Assembly: GCA_937980205.1 (NCBI GenBank)
Contig: CALJKW010000024.1
Span: forward strand, 62,001 to 126,000
DNA: 64,000 bases
Direction of reading: 5' to 3'
Source of the DNA: an uncultured Myxococcales bacterium
Lineage (GTDB): Bacteria > Myxococcota > Myxococcia > Myxococcales > Myxococcaceae
Both the position numbers and the translations under genes were made by a program. The notes below the pieces were generated by a model. It was not told where the DNA came from. It did no database searches and saw nothing but the letters and a program-made list of their open reading frames with translations. Shown here piece after piece: positions 9,092 to 20,571 of the stretch (its first letter is position 1; the number at the start of each line of letters is the position of its first letter).

Positions 9092-9987
9092 TGAAGACGC
9101 ACGAACAGTCTCCGTTCACCCTGAGCGGAGCGGCGCGCAGCGCCGCGCAGTCGAAGGGGGCCCGCAGCCGACTCGCGGCCCGCTTCGACTCCGCCTTCGG
9201 CTCCGCTCAGCGTGAACGGCGTCACGTCGTCAGCGTGCTGCTCGCTTCGTTGCTCGCCGCCTGCGAGGTCCCGCCCACCGGCTCCACCGGCCCCGGCCCC
9301 TCCGTCAGCACGACCGACACCAACGTGCTCCCCTTCGACCACCCCGTCATCGGCGGCACCGGAGGAGGCGGCTCCGGCACTGGCGGCTCGGGCACCGGCG
9401 GTGGCGGCACCTCCGGCACCGGCGGCGGCGGCCCCACGGTCGCGAGCGGCGGCGCCCAGCGCCTCTCGGTCGCGCAGCTGCGCAGCTCGCTGCCCGTCAT
9501 CCTCGGCGCCGACGGCAGCGGCAACCCCGTCACCTGGCGCGTCGGCGCCGCGGTCGGCTTCGACTCGCGCTCGGCGACGCTCGGCGAGGCCGACTACTTG
9601 AACCGCGTCGACGACGACCTCGAGCCGTCGCCGCTCTACCTCAAGTTCATGTTCGACATGGCGCGCGACAGCTGCAACCGCGTCATCACCGCCGACGCCG
9701 CGCGGGCTCCGAGCGCGAAGGTGCTCACCCGCTTCGTCAACGCCACCGACACCGTCGCGAGCGCGAAGGCGAACGTCGACCGCAACCTGCGCTCGCTGCG
9801 GCTGCAGTTCCACGGCATCAAGGTCGCGGACGCCGACGACGCCGGCATCGCGGCGTACCGCAAGCTCTTCGACGACACGGTGAAGGCCGCGGCCGGCGCG
9901 GGGACTCCGAATGCGGGCCACGTCACCGAGGGCTGGCGCGCCGTGTGCGTCGCGCTGCTCACCGCCCCCGAGTACCACTTCTACTGA
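9091..9987 (+). CDS. Gly-rich lipoprotein with repeat-derived N-terminal extension
   Basis: A 298-residue protein. A signal with lipobox (SVLLASLLAACEV) starts only around residue 48; residues ~7-43 are encoded by the family-A palindromic repeat. After the lipobox come a TDTNVLPF segment and a long Gly/Thr/Ser linker (residues ~88-115), then a helical domain of ~180 residues with VAQLRSSLPVILG, resembling partner proteins of the DUF1592 group. ATG 9091 is coupled to the upstream stop (TGATG). An alternative in-frame GTG inside the hydrophobic segment would leave no charged N-region, so the long form, with a possibly inefficient signal, is the best reading. Confidence 0.75.
   Translation: MKTHEQSPFTLSGAARSAAQSKGARSRLAARFDSAFGSAQRERRHVVSVLLASLLAACEVPPTGSTGPGPSVSTTDTNVLPFDHPVIGGTGGGGSGTGGSGTGGGGTSGTGGGGPTVASGGAQRLSVAQLRSSLPVILGADGSGNPVTWRVGAAVGFDSRSATLGEADYLNRVDDDLEPSPLYLKFMFDMARDSCNRVITADAARAPSAKVLTRFVNATDTVASAKANVDRNLRSLRLQFHGIKVADADDAGIAAYRKLFDDTVKAAAGAGTPNAGHVTEGWRAVCVALLTAPEYHFY
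9110..9219. repeat. family-A palindromic repeat inside a coding sequence, copy 2
   Basis: A 110 bp element with arms CTCCGTTCACCCTGAGCGG and CTCCGCTCAGCGTGAACGG, inner AGTCGAAGGGGG and CCCGCTTCGACTCC. It lies wholly within the reading frame of the lipoprotein gene, six codons after its ATG. The frame through the element avoids its TCA-NNN-TGA stop cores. Confidence 0.85.
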
Positions 9988-10000
9988 GGACGGAAAGACC

Positions 10001-11431
10001 ATGCGCTCCAATCGCTTCAGCCGTCGCAACTTCCTCGAGATCGCCTCGCTGCTCGGCGGCGGCCTCTTCTTCAGGGAGACCTTCCTCGGCAACGCGGCGC
10101 ACGCACAGGCCGCCGACCCGAAGTTCCTCGTCATGGCCTACTTCGGCGGCGGGTGGGATCAGCTGCTCGCCCTCGACCCGCGCGACGCCACCGCCGCCGC
10201 GTACCAGTACGCCGCCGCGCGCGCCGCCGGCGGCTCTGGCATCTACCCCGCCTACCAGGAGATGGCCGCCGGCGACCCGCTCGTCCAGGCCGTCATGACC
10301 GCCACCGCCGGCACCGGAGTCCAGGCGCGCGGCGCGATGACCTTCGGCCCCGCAGTGCCCGCGTCGCTGATGGACCACTACCAGGACCTCGCCATCATCC
10401 GCGGCGTGTCGATGGACACGCTCACCCACGAGGTCGGGCGCCGCTACCAGCTCACTGGCAAGTTCCCCCGCGGGCTCGCTCCCAACGGCAGCTCGCTCAA
10501 CACGGTGTGGGCCGCGCAGACGCCGGGCCTCGGCGACCTGCCCAACCTCGCCATCCAGACCGAGTCGTACAACGAGTCGTACCCGGCGGCCGCGACCGCG
10601 GTGCGCGTCAACAGCGCCACCGACGTGCGCACCGTCCTGCAGCCGCAGGCCGTGAACCCGCAGCTGCTCACCGGCAGCGAGGCCGCGCTCGTCGCCTTCG
10701 AGGGCACGAGCGACACCTGCGAGGCCCACGGCTACGACGCGACCGGCCTCGTCTCCGCCTTCCGCGCGAGCAAGGCGCAGGCGCGGCAGATGACGAGCTC
10801 GAGCGCCGCCGCGATGTTCAACTTCACGTTCCCCGCGCCGGGCTCGCTGGCGTCGCTGTACGGCGCGTTCAACCTGAACGCCGCGGCCGACCTGCTCACG
10901 CCGCGTGGCCGGGCGGCGATCGCCGCGCAGGCGATGACGGCCGGCATCTCGAACGTCGTCTCCGTGCAGCTCGCGAACGACCTCGACGACCACTTCGACG
11001 AGGCCGGCTCGCAGTCGCTGCAGCTGCGCGACGGCTTCGACGCGCTCGGCCGGCTCATTCAGTGGCTCAAGGGCGCGACCGTGCCCGGGACGTCGAAGAC
11101 GTTCTGGCAGTGCACCACCATCATGGCGTTCAGCGAGTTCGCGCGGACTCCGATGATCAACGCGCGCGACGGCCGCGACCACCACCTGGCCTCCAGCATG
11201 CTGATCGGCGGCGCAGGCATCAAAGGCAACCAGGTGTTCGGCGCCACCTCGAACCGCGGCATGAACGCCCAGAAGTTCAACTACGCGACCGGCGCCGTCG
11301 ACGCGGCCAACGGCTACCCGATTCGGCCCTGCGACGTGCACGCCACGCTGCTCGACTCGATGGGCCTCGACTACGCGCACCTGTCGAACATGTCGCCGCG
11401 CCTCATCTCGCGGCTGATCAAACCGGCCTGA
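10001..11431 (+). CDS. Tat-exported DUF1501 family protein
   Basis: A 476-residue protein with a twin-arginine signal (SRRNFLEIASLLGGGLFF) and AHA-type cleavage region, so it is exported folded. The mature part matches the DUF1501 family, which has an alkaline-phosphatase-like fold: FLVMAYFGGGWDQ at the start, TIMAFSEFARTP and GRDHHLASSMLIGGAGI near the end. DUF1501 proteins typically sit beside DUF1592/DUF1800/cytochrome-c genes; no reaction is proven. It ends the operon of 6216-11431, with a 13-base gap from the lipoprotein gene. Confidence 0.9.
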   Translation: MRSNRFSRRNFLEIASLLGGGLFFRETFLGNAAHAQAADPKFLVMAYFGGGWDQLLALDPRDATAAAYQYAAARAAGGSGIYPAYQEMAAGDPLVQAVMTATAGTGVQARGAMTFGPAVPASLMDHYQDLAIIRGVSMDTLTHEVGRRYQLTGKFPRGLAPNGSSLNTVWAAQTPGLGDLPNLAIQTESYNESYPAAATAVRVNSATDVRTVLQPQAVNPQLLTGSEAALVAFEGTSDTCEAHGYDATGLVSAFRASKAQARQMTSSSAAAMFNFTFPAPGSLASLYGAFNLNAAADLLTPRGRAAIAAQAMTAGISNVVSVQLANDLDDHFDEAGSQSLQLRDGFDALGRLIQWLKGATVPGTSKTFWQCTTIMAFSEFARTPMINARDGRDHHLASSMLIGGAGIKGNQVFGATSNRGMNAQKFNYATGAVDAANGYPIRPCDVHATLLDSMGLDYAHLSNMSPRLISRLIKPA

Positions 11432-11434
11432 GGC

Positions 11435-12196
11435 TCAGTTCGGCTCGTTGACCCAGGCATGCCCGGCGAGCTCGCCGGGCAGGTCCTTGCCTTCGACCTT
11501 GGTGACGAAGAGCTCGTTGCCCTTCCACTTGCCGATGAGCAGCAGCTCGCAGGTCGCGGCGTCTCCGCAGTGCTGGCGCGCGCGGTCGGCGAGGCTGATG
11601 CCGAGCGCGGTGTCGCTGACGTGAATCTCGTGCTTGCCGACGGTGGCGCCGCGGCCGGTGAAGCCGACCTGGCCGCGCTTGAGGGTGACCGGCAGCTTCA
11701 CGAGGCCGGTCTGCTTGCCCAGCCACTCGAGCAGCTTCGGGTCGCTCGTCTTGGGGCCGATCTTGAAGACGCTGCCCTTCTCGGCCTGGTCGATGAGCGA
11801 GGTCGGCTGCTTCATCGCCGCGGGCTCTCCGAAGCCCGGGCCGCGCTTGTCGAGCGAGCCGTCGGGCTTCACCTCGTACCAGAAGGTGCCCTTGCCGTCG
11901 GTGGCCTCGTCGACGGACTTGAGCACCTTCGACGAGAGCTCCTTCACGACGTACGTCGAGCCGTCGCTGTTGCCGTTCATCCAGTTCGGGCCGCCGTAGA
12001 GGCGGGCGAGCACCGCCTTCTTGCCGGCCTCGGTGATGGCGCCCTTGCTGACCCAGCTCGCCGGCGCCTTCACGTAGATGACGAGCGGGTCGCCCGGCGG
12101 AGTCTCGGTGCCGCTCGGGAAGCGAAGCGCGTCGCGCATGTCGATGCGGATGATCGGCGTGTTCGTCAGCACCAGCGTCATGAGCAGGGCGTGCAT
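11435..12196 (-). CDS. secreted protein of unknown function
   Basis: A 253-residue product, starting at ATG 12196 with a short hydrophobic N-terminus (MHALLMTLVLTNTP). Many Lys and Gly, no membrane segment later, two cysteines close together (HCGDAATCELLLIG). The late LLLIGKWKGNELFVTKVEGK could be a beta hairpin. No family recognised. It is convergent with the DUF1501 gene (3 bases between stops) and diverges from the AbiEi/DUF559 gene with 233 bases in between, which carry the two promoters and a small hairpin near 12362-12377 but nothing else recognisable. Confidence 0.65.
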   Translation of the reverse strand: MHALLMTLVLTNTPIIRIDMRDALRFPSGTETPPGDPLVIYVKAPASWVSKGAITEAGKKAVLARLYGGPNWMNGNSDGSTYVVKELSSKVLKSVDEATDGKGTFWYEVKPDGSLDKRGPGFGEPAAMKQPTSLIDQAEKGSVFKIGPKTSDPKLLEWLGKQTGLVKLPVTLKRGQVGFTGRGATVGKHEIHVSDTALGISLADRARQHCGDAATCELLLIGKWKGNELFVTKVEGKDLPGELAGHAWVNEPN

Positions 12197-12429
12197 GTGC
12201 CGGCACCATGCCACCTTCCGCGTCGATTCGTCCGTCGCTGCTCGCTGCGGGCGTGACGCTGCCGGCGCTCGTGCTCCGCAGCCAGAGAGCCTGGCGCACT
12301 CACCGCGTTCCACTCGCGCTCATCGGCTGTCGAGGGTGCGGCAGGGCTCGCCGGTCGTGCTCTCAGTTTTCGAGAGTGGCCTCGTTCTACGGCGTTGCGT
12401 TGGCCAGCGGTTTGCCGTGGCGAGGCGTC

Positions 12430-13401
12430 ATGCGCCACATGATCAAGATCTCCGAGCTGGCAGCGAAGCAGTACGGCACCATCTCCCGCGAGCAGCTCGT
12501 TGCCGTTGGCGAAGACAGCAACGCCATCGACCGCGCCATCGAGAGCGGCCTGCTCGTACGCCAGCATGCGGGCGCGTATCTGCTGGCCGGCGCTCGCCCA
12601 TGTCGCGAATCGCGGTACTGGGCGGCGCTTCATTTCGCGGGCGGCGGCGCCGTGCTGTCGCATCTGTCTGCCGCGTGGCACTGGCGTCTCGAAGGCCTCG
12701 GCAAACAAATACCGGCCGTCATCGACGTCTCCGTTCCGTGGGAACGCCGCGTCCGTCGACAGCGCACCATCCGCATTCATCGCACTCGATCCTTGGTGCT
12801 CACGAAAGACTTCGCCACCCTCGCCGGAATTCCAGTCACGAGCATCTCTCGCACGCTCGTCGACCTCTGCGAGCTGCTCAACGCCGGCGACCTCGAGCAC
12901 GCCTACGACTGCGTCGTTCGCCGATACCCACAGAACCGCAACGCGGTCATCGAAGCGCTCTTCCGCCTTCGTCTCGGTCGTCCGCACCTCGACAAGCTCG
13001 CGACGATCGCGAATCGCAAGGAGCACGGCTGCACGCAGAGCTGGCTCGAGAACGAGACGCGCCAGGTGCTGCGCGCCGCCAACATCCCGTTGCCGCGCCC
13101 TCAGCATCCGCTGCACGACAAGTACGGTCGCCTCATCGGCATCTTCGACTTCGCGTGGCCGGAAACTCGCGTGGTGCTCGCCGTCGACAGCTGGGAGTTC
13201 CACAAGGACCGCGACGTCTGGGAGAAGGACCATCGACAGCAGGGGCAGCTCTCAGCGATTCGCTGGCTTCGCATTCCCGTCACCTACCGGCGTCTCATGT
13301 TCGAGCGAGCCGCCTTTCTGAGCGACCTGCGGGACACGCTCGGACTACCTGTGGAAACCGACCCCCACCCGCGGGGGCAAGTTTCCCCAGCCAACCCATG
13401 A
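12430..13401 (+). CDS. AbiEi-like winged-helix + DUF559 (Vsr-like) protein
   Basis: A 323-residue protein. Residues ~5-60 form an AbiEi_4-type winged helix (LAAKQYGTISREQLVAVG ... GLLVRQHAGAYLLAG) seen in type IV antitoxins. Residues ~205-305 look like DUF559, a Vsr/restriction-endonuclease-like fold, with SWLENETRQVL, GIFDFAWP and VVLAVDSWEFHKD supplying acidic residues. No AbiEii toxin gene is adjacent, so it is an orphan; such fusions are common in actinobacteria. ATG 12430 is chosen (12439 also fits). Codon choice is less GC-extreme than its neighbours (AAT, ATT, GAA codons), hinting at transfer. DNA binding or cleavage is inference. Confidence 0.8.
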   Translation: MRHMIKISELAAKQYGTISREQLVAVGEDSNAIDRAIESGLLVRQHAGAYLLAGARPCRESRYWAALHFAGGGAVLSHLSAAWHWRLEGLGKQIPAVIDVSVPWERRVRRQRTIRIHRTRSLVLTKDFATLAGIPVTSISRTLVDLCELLNAGDLEHAYDCVVRRYPQNRNAVIEALFRLRLGRPHLDKLATIANRKEHGCTQSWLENETRQVLRAANIPLPRPQHPLHDKYGRLIGIFDFAWPETRVVLAVDSWEFHKDRDVWEKDHRQQGQLSAIRWLRIPVTYRRLMFERAAFLSDLRDTLGLPVETDPHPRGQVSPANP

Positions 13402-13582
13402 TGAGGGGCTGAAGCACCTTGCTTCCACCCGGCGGCGCGATGGGTGGGCATGCAGCGGCGTAACGTGGGCGCGGCTTCGGTCTCGAAGTGTCGCTGGCTC
13501 ACGCGTAGCGGTGGAAATGAGCGGTGCCGGGGAAGTCGAAGTGCCCAGGCAACACCGACCGCACCACCCCCGCAGCAGTCGC

Positions 13583-15496
13583 CTACGCGCGGACCTTGCT
13601 CCCGACGGCCGAGACAACCGCGGGGGTGCGGGCCACACGCTGAGCCTCGATGACGGCATCGAAGGCATGCCGAAGCGCCCAGGCGGCGCCATCGGCACCG
13701 CCGGCGACGCGGGCACGTTCGAGCGCCGAGCTCAGCAACTTCTTGAGCGCAGCATTCCGCGGCCCACCCTTCAGCGCGCCGACGAGCCGCTCGCACGTCT
13801 GAGCGTAGAGACGCGCACAGCCCTCGACGTCTCCGGCGTTGTACGCGGCCGCCCCCGTCCCGATGGCGCGCACGAGCGCGTCGGCGACCTCGTCGATCTG
13901 CTCTGCCCCCGCGATGACGGCCGCCTCCGCCGGAGGCACCTCGAGCTCGTCACCGGCCGCGCCCTCGAAGCGGACCTCGTCGAACGCGGCGCCGAGCAGC
14001 GAAGCGACGTCGGCGCCGCGGCGGGTGTCCTCGGCCGCAGTCAGCGCCTCGTCGAGGCGAGCGACGAGCGCCGAGCAACAGCCAGCGCCCGTGAGCTGCG
14101 AGCGCAGCGCGTCGGCGAGCACGCAGTAGAAGTCGGCGACCACCTCGGGGTGGCCGGCCTCGTACCGGCGCGCGGCGATCAGCGCGGCGAGATCGAGCGC
14201 CTGCACCACCTCGGCCCGCTGCGGGCAACCGGCGGCGAACCTCGAGGCGGCGTCAGCGACCGGCTCCCGCTTCGCCGCCGGCCGCGACAGCGCGAACAGC
14301 AGATCATCGAACGCGTAGCGCAGCTCCCAGGCGGCGCGCGACGACTCCTTGCCTTCGGCGCGATCGACGGCCGCCCGCAGCCGCGCGCGCAGCGCAGCGG
14401 CGAGCGGCAGCGCCATGAGCTCTTCGGCCGTCGAGCGGTACAGCGCCGCGCAGCCGCGAACGTCGCCCTGGTTGTAGAGCGGGGCGCCCTTCTGAATCGT
14501 GGCGCGAATGCGGTCGACGACCGACGCGCTCGAAGCCTCGAGCAGCGGGTTCCGCGACAGCTTCGTGGGCCCCTCGACGCGTCGCGCCGACGCCGGCTCG
14601 AGCGCGTCGATGACGTCGCGCGCCGACGACGGCCGGTCTTCGACCCGCTTCGCCATCAGGCGGGCGAGCAGCGCGCCGAGCTCCGGCGAGACCTCGCGCT
14701 GCAGCGGAGGCAGAGGCGCGGTGAGGTGCAGCTCGCGCACCTGCGACGGCGTGCGCGCCTCGAACGGCAGCCGGCCCGAGAGCATCTCGAACAGCACGAC
14801 GCCGAGCGCGTAGAGGTCGGCGCGCGCGTCGACGTCGGAGGCGAAGAACTGCTCGGGCGCCATGTACGCCGGCGTCCCCATCACCTGCCCGGCGACGGTC
14901 ATGCCCGGCGAGGCGCGGACGCGGGCGATGCCGAAGTCGAGGATCTTCGGCACGTCGTCCTCGTCGTCCTCGGTGACGAGCATGACGTTGTCGGGCTTGA
15001 GGTCGCGGTGAACGATGCCGCGCTCGTGGGCGTGACTGAGCCCCAGCGCGATGCGGCGGGCGATGCGCACGGCGCGGGCCTCGGGCAGGCCGCCGGCGCG
15101 GGCGATGGCGGCGGTGAGCGTCTGCCCGTCGAGCAGCTCCATCGCGAGGTACGGCAGGCCTCCCGGCGACTCGCCGAAGTCGAGCACGCGGGTGATGAAG
15201 CGGCTCTGCAGCGTGCTGGCGGCCTCGGCCTCGCGCTCGAAGCGCTTGCACATCTCTCCGTCGGTGGCGAGGTCTCCGTAGAGCACCTTCACCGCGCAGA
15301 GCGAGGCGATGCGGACGTGGCTGGCGCGGTAGATCTGCCCCATGCCGCCGGCGGCGATGCGGTCGAGGACGCGGTAGCGCGAGCCCAGCACCTGACCGAG
15401 CAGCGGGTCTCCGCCCTCGGGCGAGACGGGCGAGCCGTCGCGCGGGCAGCGCGTCATCGAGAGGTACGTCGCGGAGCACGTAGGGCAGTAGCGCAC
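13583..15496 (-). CDS. Ser/Thr protein kinase with zinc-ribbon N-terminus and duplicated C-terminal domain
   Basis: A 637-residue cytoplasmic kinase starting at GTG 15496. Residues 1-20 hold a zinc-ribbon-like CPTC ... CPRDG. The kinase domain (~38-300) is complete: IAAGGMGQIY, IVHRDLKPDN, LDFGIARV, MAPEQF. The C-terminal ~310 residues contain two copies of a helical domain, near 335-400 and 555-620, marked by APLYNQGDVRGCAALYRSTA / AAAYNAGDVEGCARLYAQTC and AWELRYAFDDLL / AWALRHAFDAVI. The same NxGDxxGCAxLY pattern is found in other myxobacterial signalling proteins of unknown role. It follows the FHA/sigma-54 activator with 3 bases between, so both are probably co-expressed. Confidence 0.93.
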   Translation of the reverse strand: MRYCPTCSATYLSMTRCPRDGSPVSPEGGDPLLGQVLGSRYRVLDRIAAGGMGQIYRASHVRIASLCAVKVLYGDLATDGEMCKRFEREAEAASTLQSRFITRVLDFGESPGGLPYLAMELLDGQTLTAAIARAGGLPEARAVRIARRIALGLSHAHERGIVHRDLKPDNVMLVTEDDEDDVPKILDFGIARVRASPGMTVAGQVMGTPAYMAPEQFFASDVDARADLYALGVVLFEMLSGRLPFEARTPSQVRELHLTAPLPPLQREVSPELGALLARLMAKRVEDRPSSARDVIDALEPASARRVEGPTKLSRNPLLEASSASVVDRIRATIQKGAPLYNQGDVRGCAALYRSTAEELMALPLAAALRARLRAAVDRAEGKESSRAAWELRYAFDDLLFALSRPAAKREPVADAASRFAAGCPQRAEVVQALDLAALIAARRYEAGHPEVVADFYCVLADALRSQLTGAGCCSALVARLDEALTAAEDTRRGADVASLLGAAFDEVRFEGAAGDELEVPPAEAAVIAGAEQIDEVADALVRAIGTGAAAYNAGDVEGCARLYAQTCERLVGALKGGPRNAALKKLLSSALERARVAGGADGAAWALRHAFDAVIEAQRVARTPAVVSAVGSKVRA

Positions 15497-15499
15497 GCG

Positions 15500-16810
<1,311 letters not shown>

Positions 16811-16919
16811 GAGGCGGCGGCGAGCATAGCCGCTGAGCTGCGCTCACACGCGCTCGCGCGCGGGGACGGGGTCGCCAGCTTGGGCGCTCGAAGAGCCGAG
16901 CGCGCGATCGCCGTTCCCT

Positions 16920-18356
<1,437 letters not shown>

Positions 18357-18372
18357 AAAGACGGCGCGGAGC

Positions 18373-19896
18373 TTAGCCGCGGCCGCCCGCGACGGTGAGC
18401 CTCGCGAGCTGCTCGGCCGCCTGGCGTGTCTCGGTTTCGCTCAGCAGCGACTCGACGCTGGTGCGCATGCGGTAGCTCCAGTTGTGGTCGCCCATGGTGC
18501 CGGGGAGGTTGACGCGGGTGGTCTCTCCGAAGAGGTCGCCCCAGGGGATGATGCAGAGGTTCGACGAGGCGTTCTCGGCGGCGGCGAGGAGCGCTTCCTG
18601 CAGCTCGTTGCTCCAGCCGGCGCCGGGCGGAGAGAAGCGGTGCAGCTCGGGGAACGTGCGGCAGACGGCCTCGCGCTCCCACTGTTGGGCGTTCTGCCAC
18701 CACTCGCGCATCGTCTCGGTGTCGTGCGTGCCGGTGGTGACGAGCGAGACGGCGGGGTACTGGCGCGGGTTCGCGTAGACGCCGTCCTCGCGGGCCCAGC
18801 GCATGACGCGGTAGCCGGGCAGCTGCAGCTCGTCGAGCGTCTTGCGCACGAACGGCGTCATGACGCCGAGGTCCTCGGCGACGATGCCGGCGCCCTCGCT
18901 GAGCAGGCGGAAGTGCTTCTCGCCGAGCGCGCGCTGCTGCTCTTCGCCCTGGGGGATGAAGCGGCCGCGCGGCGTCTGCTCGTCGCGGATGTACTGGCGG
19001 AAGTAGCCGATGGCGTGGTCGACGCGGCGAACGTCGAAGTACGCGGCGGCGGTCTTCGCGCGGGTGCGCAGCCAGCGGTAGCCCTCGCGCTCCATCGCGT
19101 CGAAGTCGAACCAGGGCAGGCCCCAGTCCTGGCCGTCGGCGGAGAAGTCGTCGGGGGGAACTCCGAGGCGGCCGTCGCAGCGGAGCAGGTGCGGGTAGGC
19201 CCAGGCGTCGGCGCTGTCTTTGCCGATGATGAACGGCTCGTCGCCGCAGAGCAGCACGCCGCTGGCCTTGGCCTGCTGGCGAACCTTCTTCCACTGGGTG
19301 TCGGCGACCCACTGCAGCCACGCGTGAAAGCGGATGCGGCGCTCGAACTGCTTCGTCGCCTCTTCGAGCGCCTTGGGGTGGCGCTTCGCGAGCCCTTCGG
19401 GCCACTCCCACCAGGGCCTGTGCTGCTGCGCCTCGGAGATGGAGGCAAAGAGCGCGAACGTCTCGAGCCAGTCGCGCTGCTCTTTGCGGAAGGTGTCGAA
19501 GGGGCCGGCGTGGCCCTTCTTCTCGAACCAGGCGAAGGCGCGCTCGAGGGCGGCGGCCTTCAACGGGAAGACGCGGCCGTACTCGACGCGGGCCGAGGCG
19601 CGGGCGGCCTCGAGCGAGGCGCGCTCTTCGGGGGTGAAGTCGTTGGCGCCGGGAAGCTGCGAGAGGTCGATGAACAGCGGGTTCAAGCCGAACGCGCTGC
19701 GCGTGGAGTATGGGCTCGGATCGCCGGGAGCGGTGGGCAACAGCGGGAGGATCATCAGCAGCCGCTGCTTCGCGGCGCGCAGCCACTCGAACATTCCCCC
19801 GAAGCTGCCGAAGTCACCGATGCCGGCGTCGCTCTGGCTCCGGAAGGAGAAGAGCGGGAGCATGATTCCGGACGTACGACCCTGAGGGAGCGACAT
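18373..19896 (-). CDS. malQ: 4-alpha-glucanotransferase
   Basis: A 507-residue GH77 enzyme of normal length. It transfers alpha-1,4-glucan segments between maltodextrins or to glucose (amylomaltase) in glycogen/maltose metabolism, in the cytoplasm. Signs: SLPQGRTSGIMLPLFSFRSQ and GDFGSFGGM near the start, RVDHAIGYFRQYI carrying the catalytic nucleophile Asp, GEKHFRLLSEGAGIVAEDLG carrying the acid/base Glu, and TTGTHDTET with the third carboxylate. It is the first gene of a minus-strand run into the kinase genes, an odd setting that may link glycogen turnover to signalling. Divergent from the glycosylase gene across 82 bases. Confidence 0.93.
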   Translation of the reverse strand: MSLPQGRTSGIMLPLFSFRSQSDAGIGDFGSFGGMFEWLRAAKQRLLMILPLLPTAPGDPSPYSTRSAFGLNPLFIDLSQLPGANDFTPEERASLEAARASARVEYGRVFPLKAAALERAFAWFEKKGHAGPFDTFRKEQRDWLETFALFASISEAQQHRPWWEWPEGLAKRHPKALEEATKQFERRIRFHAWLQWVADTQWKKVRQQAKASGVLLCGDEPFIIGKDSADAWAYPHLLRCDGRLGVPPDDFSADGQDWGLPWFDFDAMEREGYRWLRTRAKTAAAYFDVRRVDHAIGYFRQYIRDEQTPRGRFIPQGEEQQRALGEKHFRLLSEGAGIVAEDLGVMTPFVRKTLDELQLPGYRVMRWAREDGVYANPRQYPAVSLVTTGTHDTETMREWWQNAQQWEREAVCRTFPELHRFSPPGAGWSNELQEALLAAAENASSNLCIIPWGDLFGETTRVNLPGTMGDHNWSYRMRTSVESLLSETETRQAAEQLARLTVAGGRG

Positions 19897-19978
19897 CGAC
19901 GGCGGGAAATAGCAGAGCGTCCGCGGCCGTGCAGAAAAACGTCGCGGCCGGCCTGTGGAGTTTTAAGAGTGTGGTGTT

Positions 19979-20500
19979 TTGGAAACGTTGCCGCCGTCGT
20001 TTTTCGTCCGCTCCACGCTACGGGTGGCGCGCGCGCTGCTCGGGCAGCTGCTGGTGATGGGCGAGAAGGTGGGCCGCATCGTGGAGACGGAGGCGTACGT
20101 CGGGCCGCACGACCTCGCCTGCCACACGTCGAAGGGGCGCACCGCGAGGAACGAGGTGATGTTCGGCCCACCCGGGCACTCGTACGTGTTCCTCGTCTAC
20201 GGCATGCACCACTGCTTCAACGTGACGACCGGCCGCGGAGCCGCGGTGCTGATCAGAGCGCTCGAGCCGGTGAAGGGCGTGCTGAAGCGCACCGACGGAC
20301 CGGGGCGGTTGACGGCGGCGCTCGGCATCACGCGCGAGCACAACGGCCTCAAGCTCGATGCTCCGCCGCTGTGGCTGGTGGCGGGCGCGCCGGTGAAGAC
20401 GGTGTCGCGCGGGCCGCGGATTGGAGTCGACTACGCGCGGCACTGGGCGGCCAAGCCGTACCGGTTCTGGGAGACCGGCAACGAGCACGTGAGCGTCTAG
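19979..20500 (+). CDS. mpg: 3-methyladenine DNA glycosylase (AAG/MPG family)
   Basis: A 173-residue base-excision repair glycosylase that removes alkylated purines. Family signs: LPPSFFVRSTLRVARALLGQ, RIVETEAYVGPHDLACH with the catalytic Glu of ETEAY, NEVMFGPPGHSYVFLVYGMH with the intercalating Tyr region, and DGPGRLTAALGI. It starts at TTG 19979 (TTG 19988 is possible); no ATG/GTG fits. Slightly short compared with the ~190-200-residue norm but no block is missing. It stands alone between malQ and a membrane protein gene. A second alkylation-repair gene, an AlkB type, lies decayed at 24537-24936. Confidence 0.93.
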   Translation: METLPPSFFVRSTLRVARALLGQLLVMGEKVGRIVETEAYVGPHDLACHTSKGRTARNEVMFGPPGHSYVFLVYGMHHCFNVTTGRGAAVLIRALEPVKGVLKRTDGPGRLTAALGITREHNGLKLDAPPLWLVAGAPVKTVSRGPRIGVDYARHWAAKPYRFWETGNEHVSV

Positions 20501-20571
20501 GCATCTTTTTCCGCACCAACGCTGCAGCGTCACGCGTCACGCCGCAGCGGCGGAAGAAGCAGCCAGTCTCC

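Noticed and set aside
12430..13401. Complete AbiE toxin-antitoxin pair
   Set aside because: No nucleotidyltransferase (AbiEii) gene on either side; the flanking genes are a secreted protein and a kinase.
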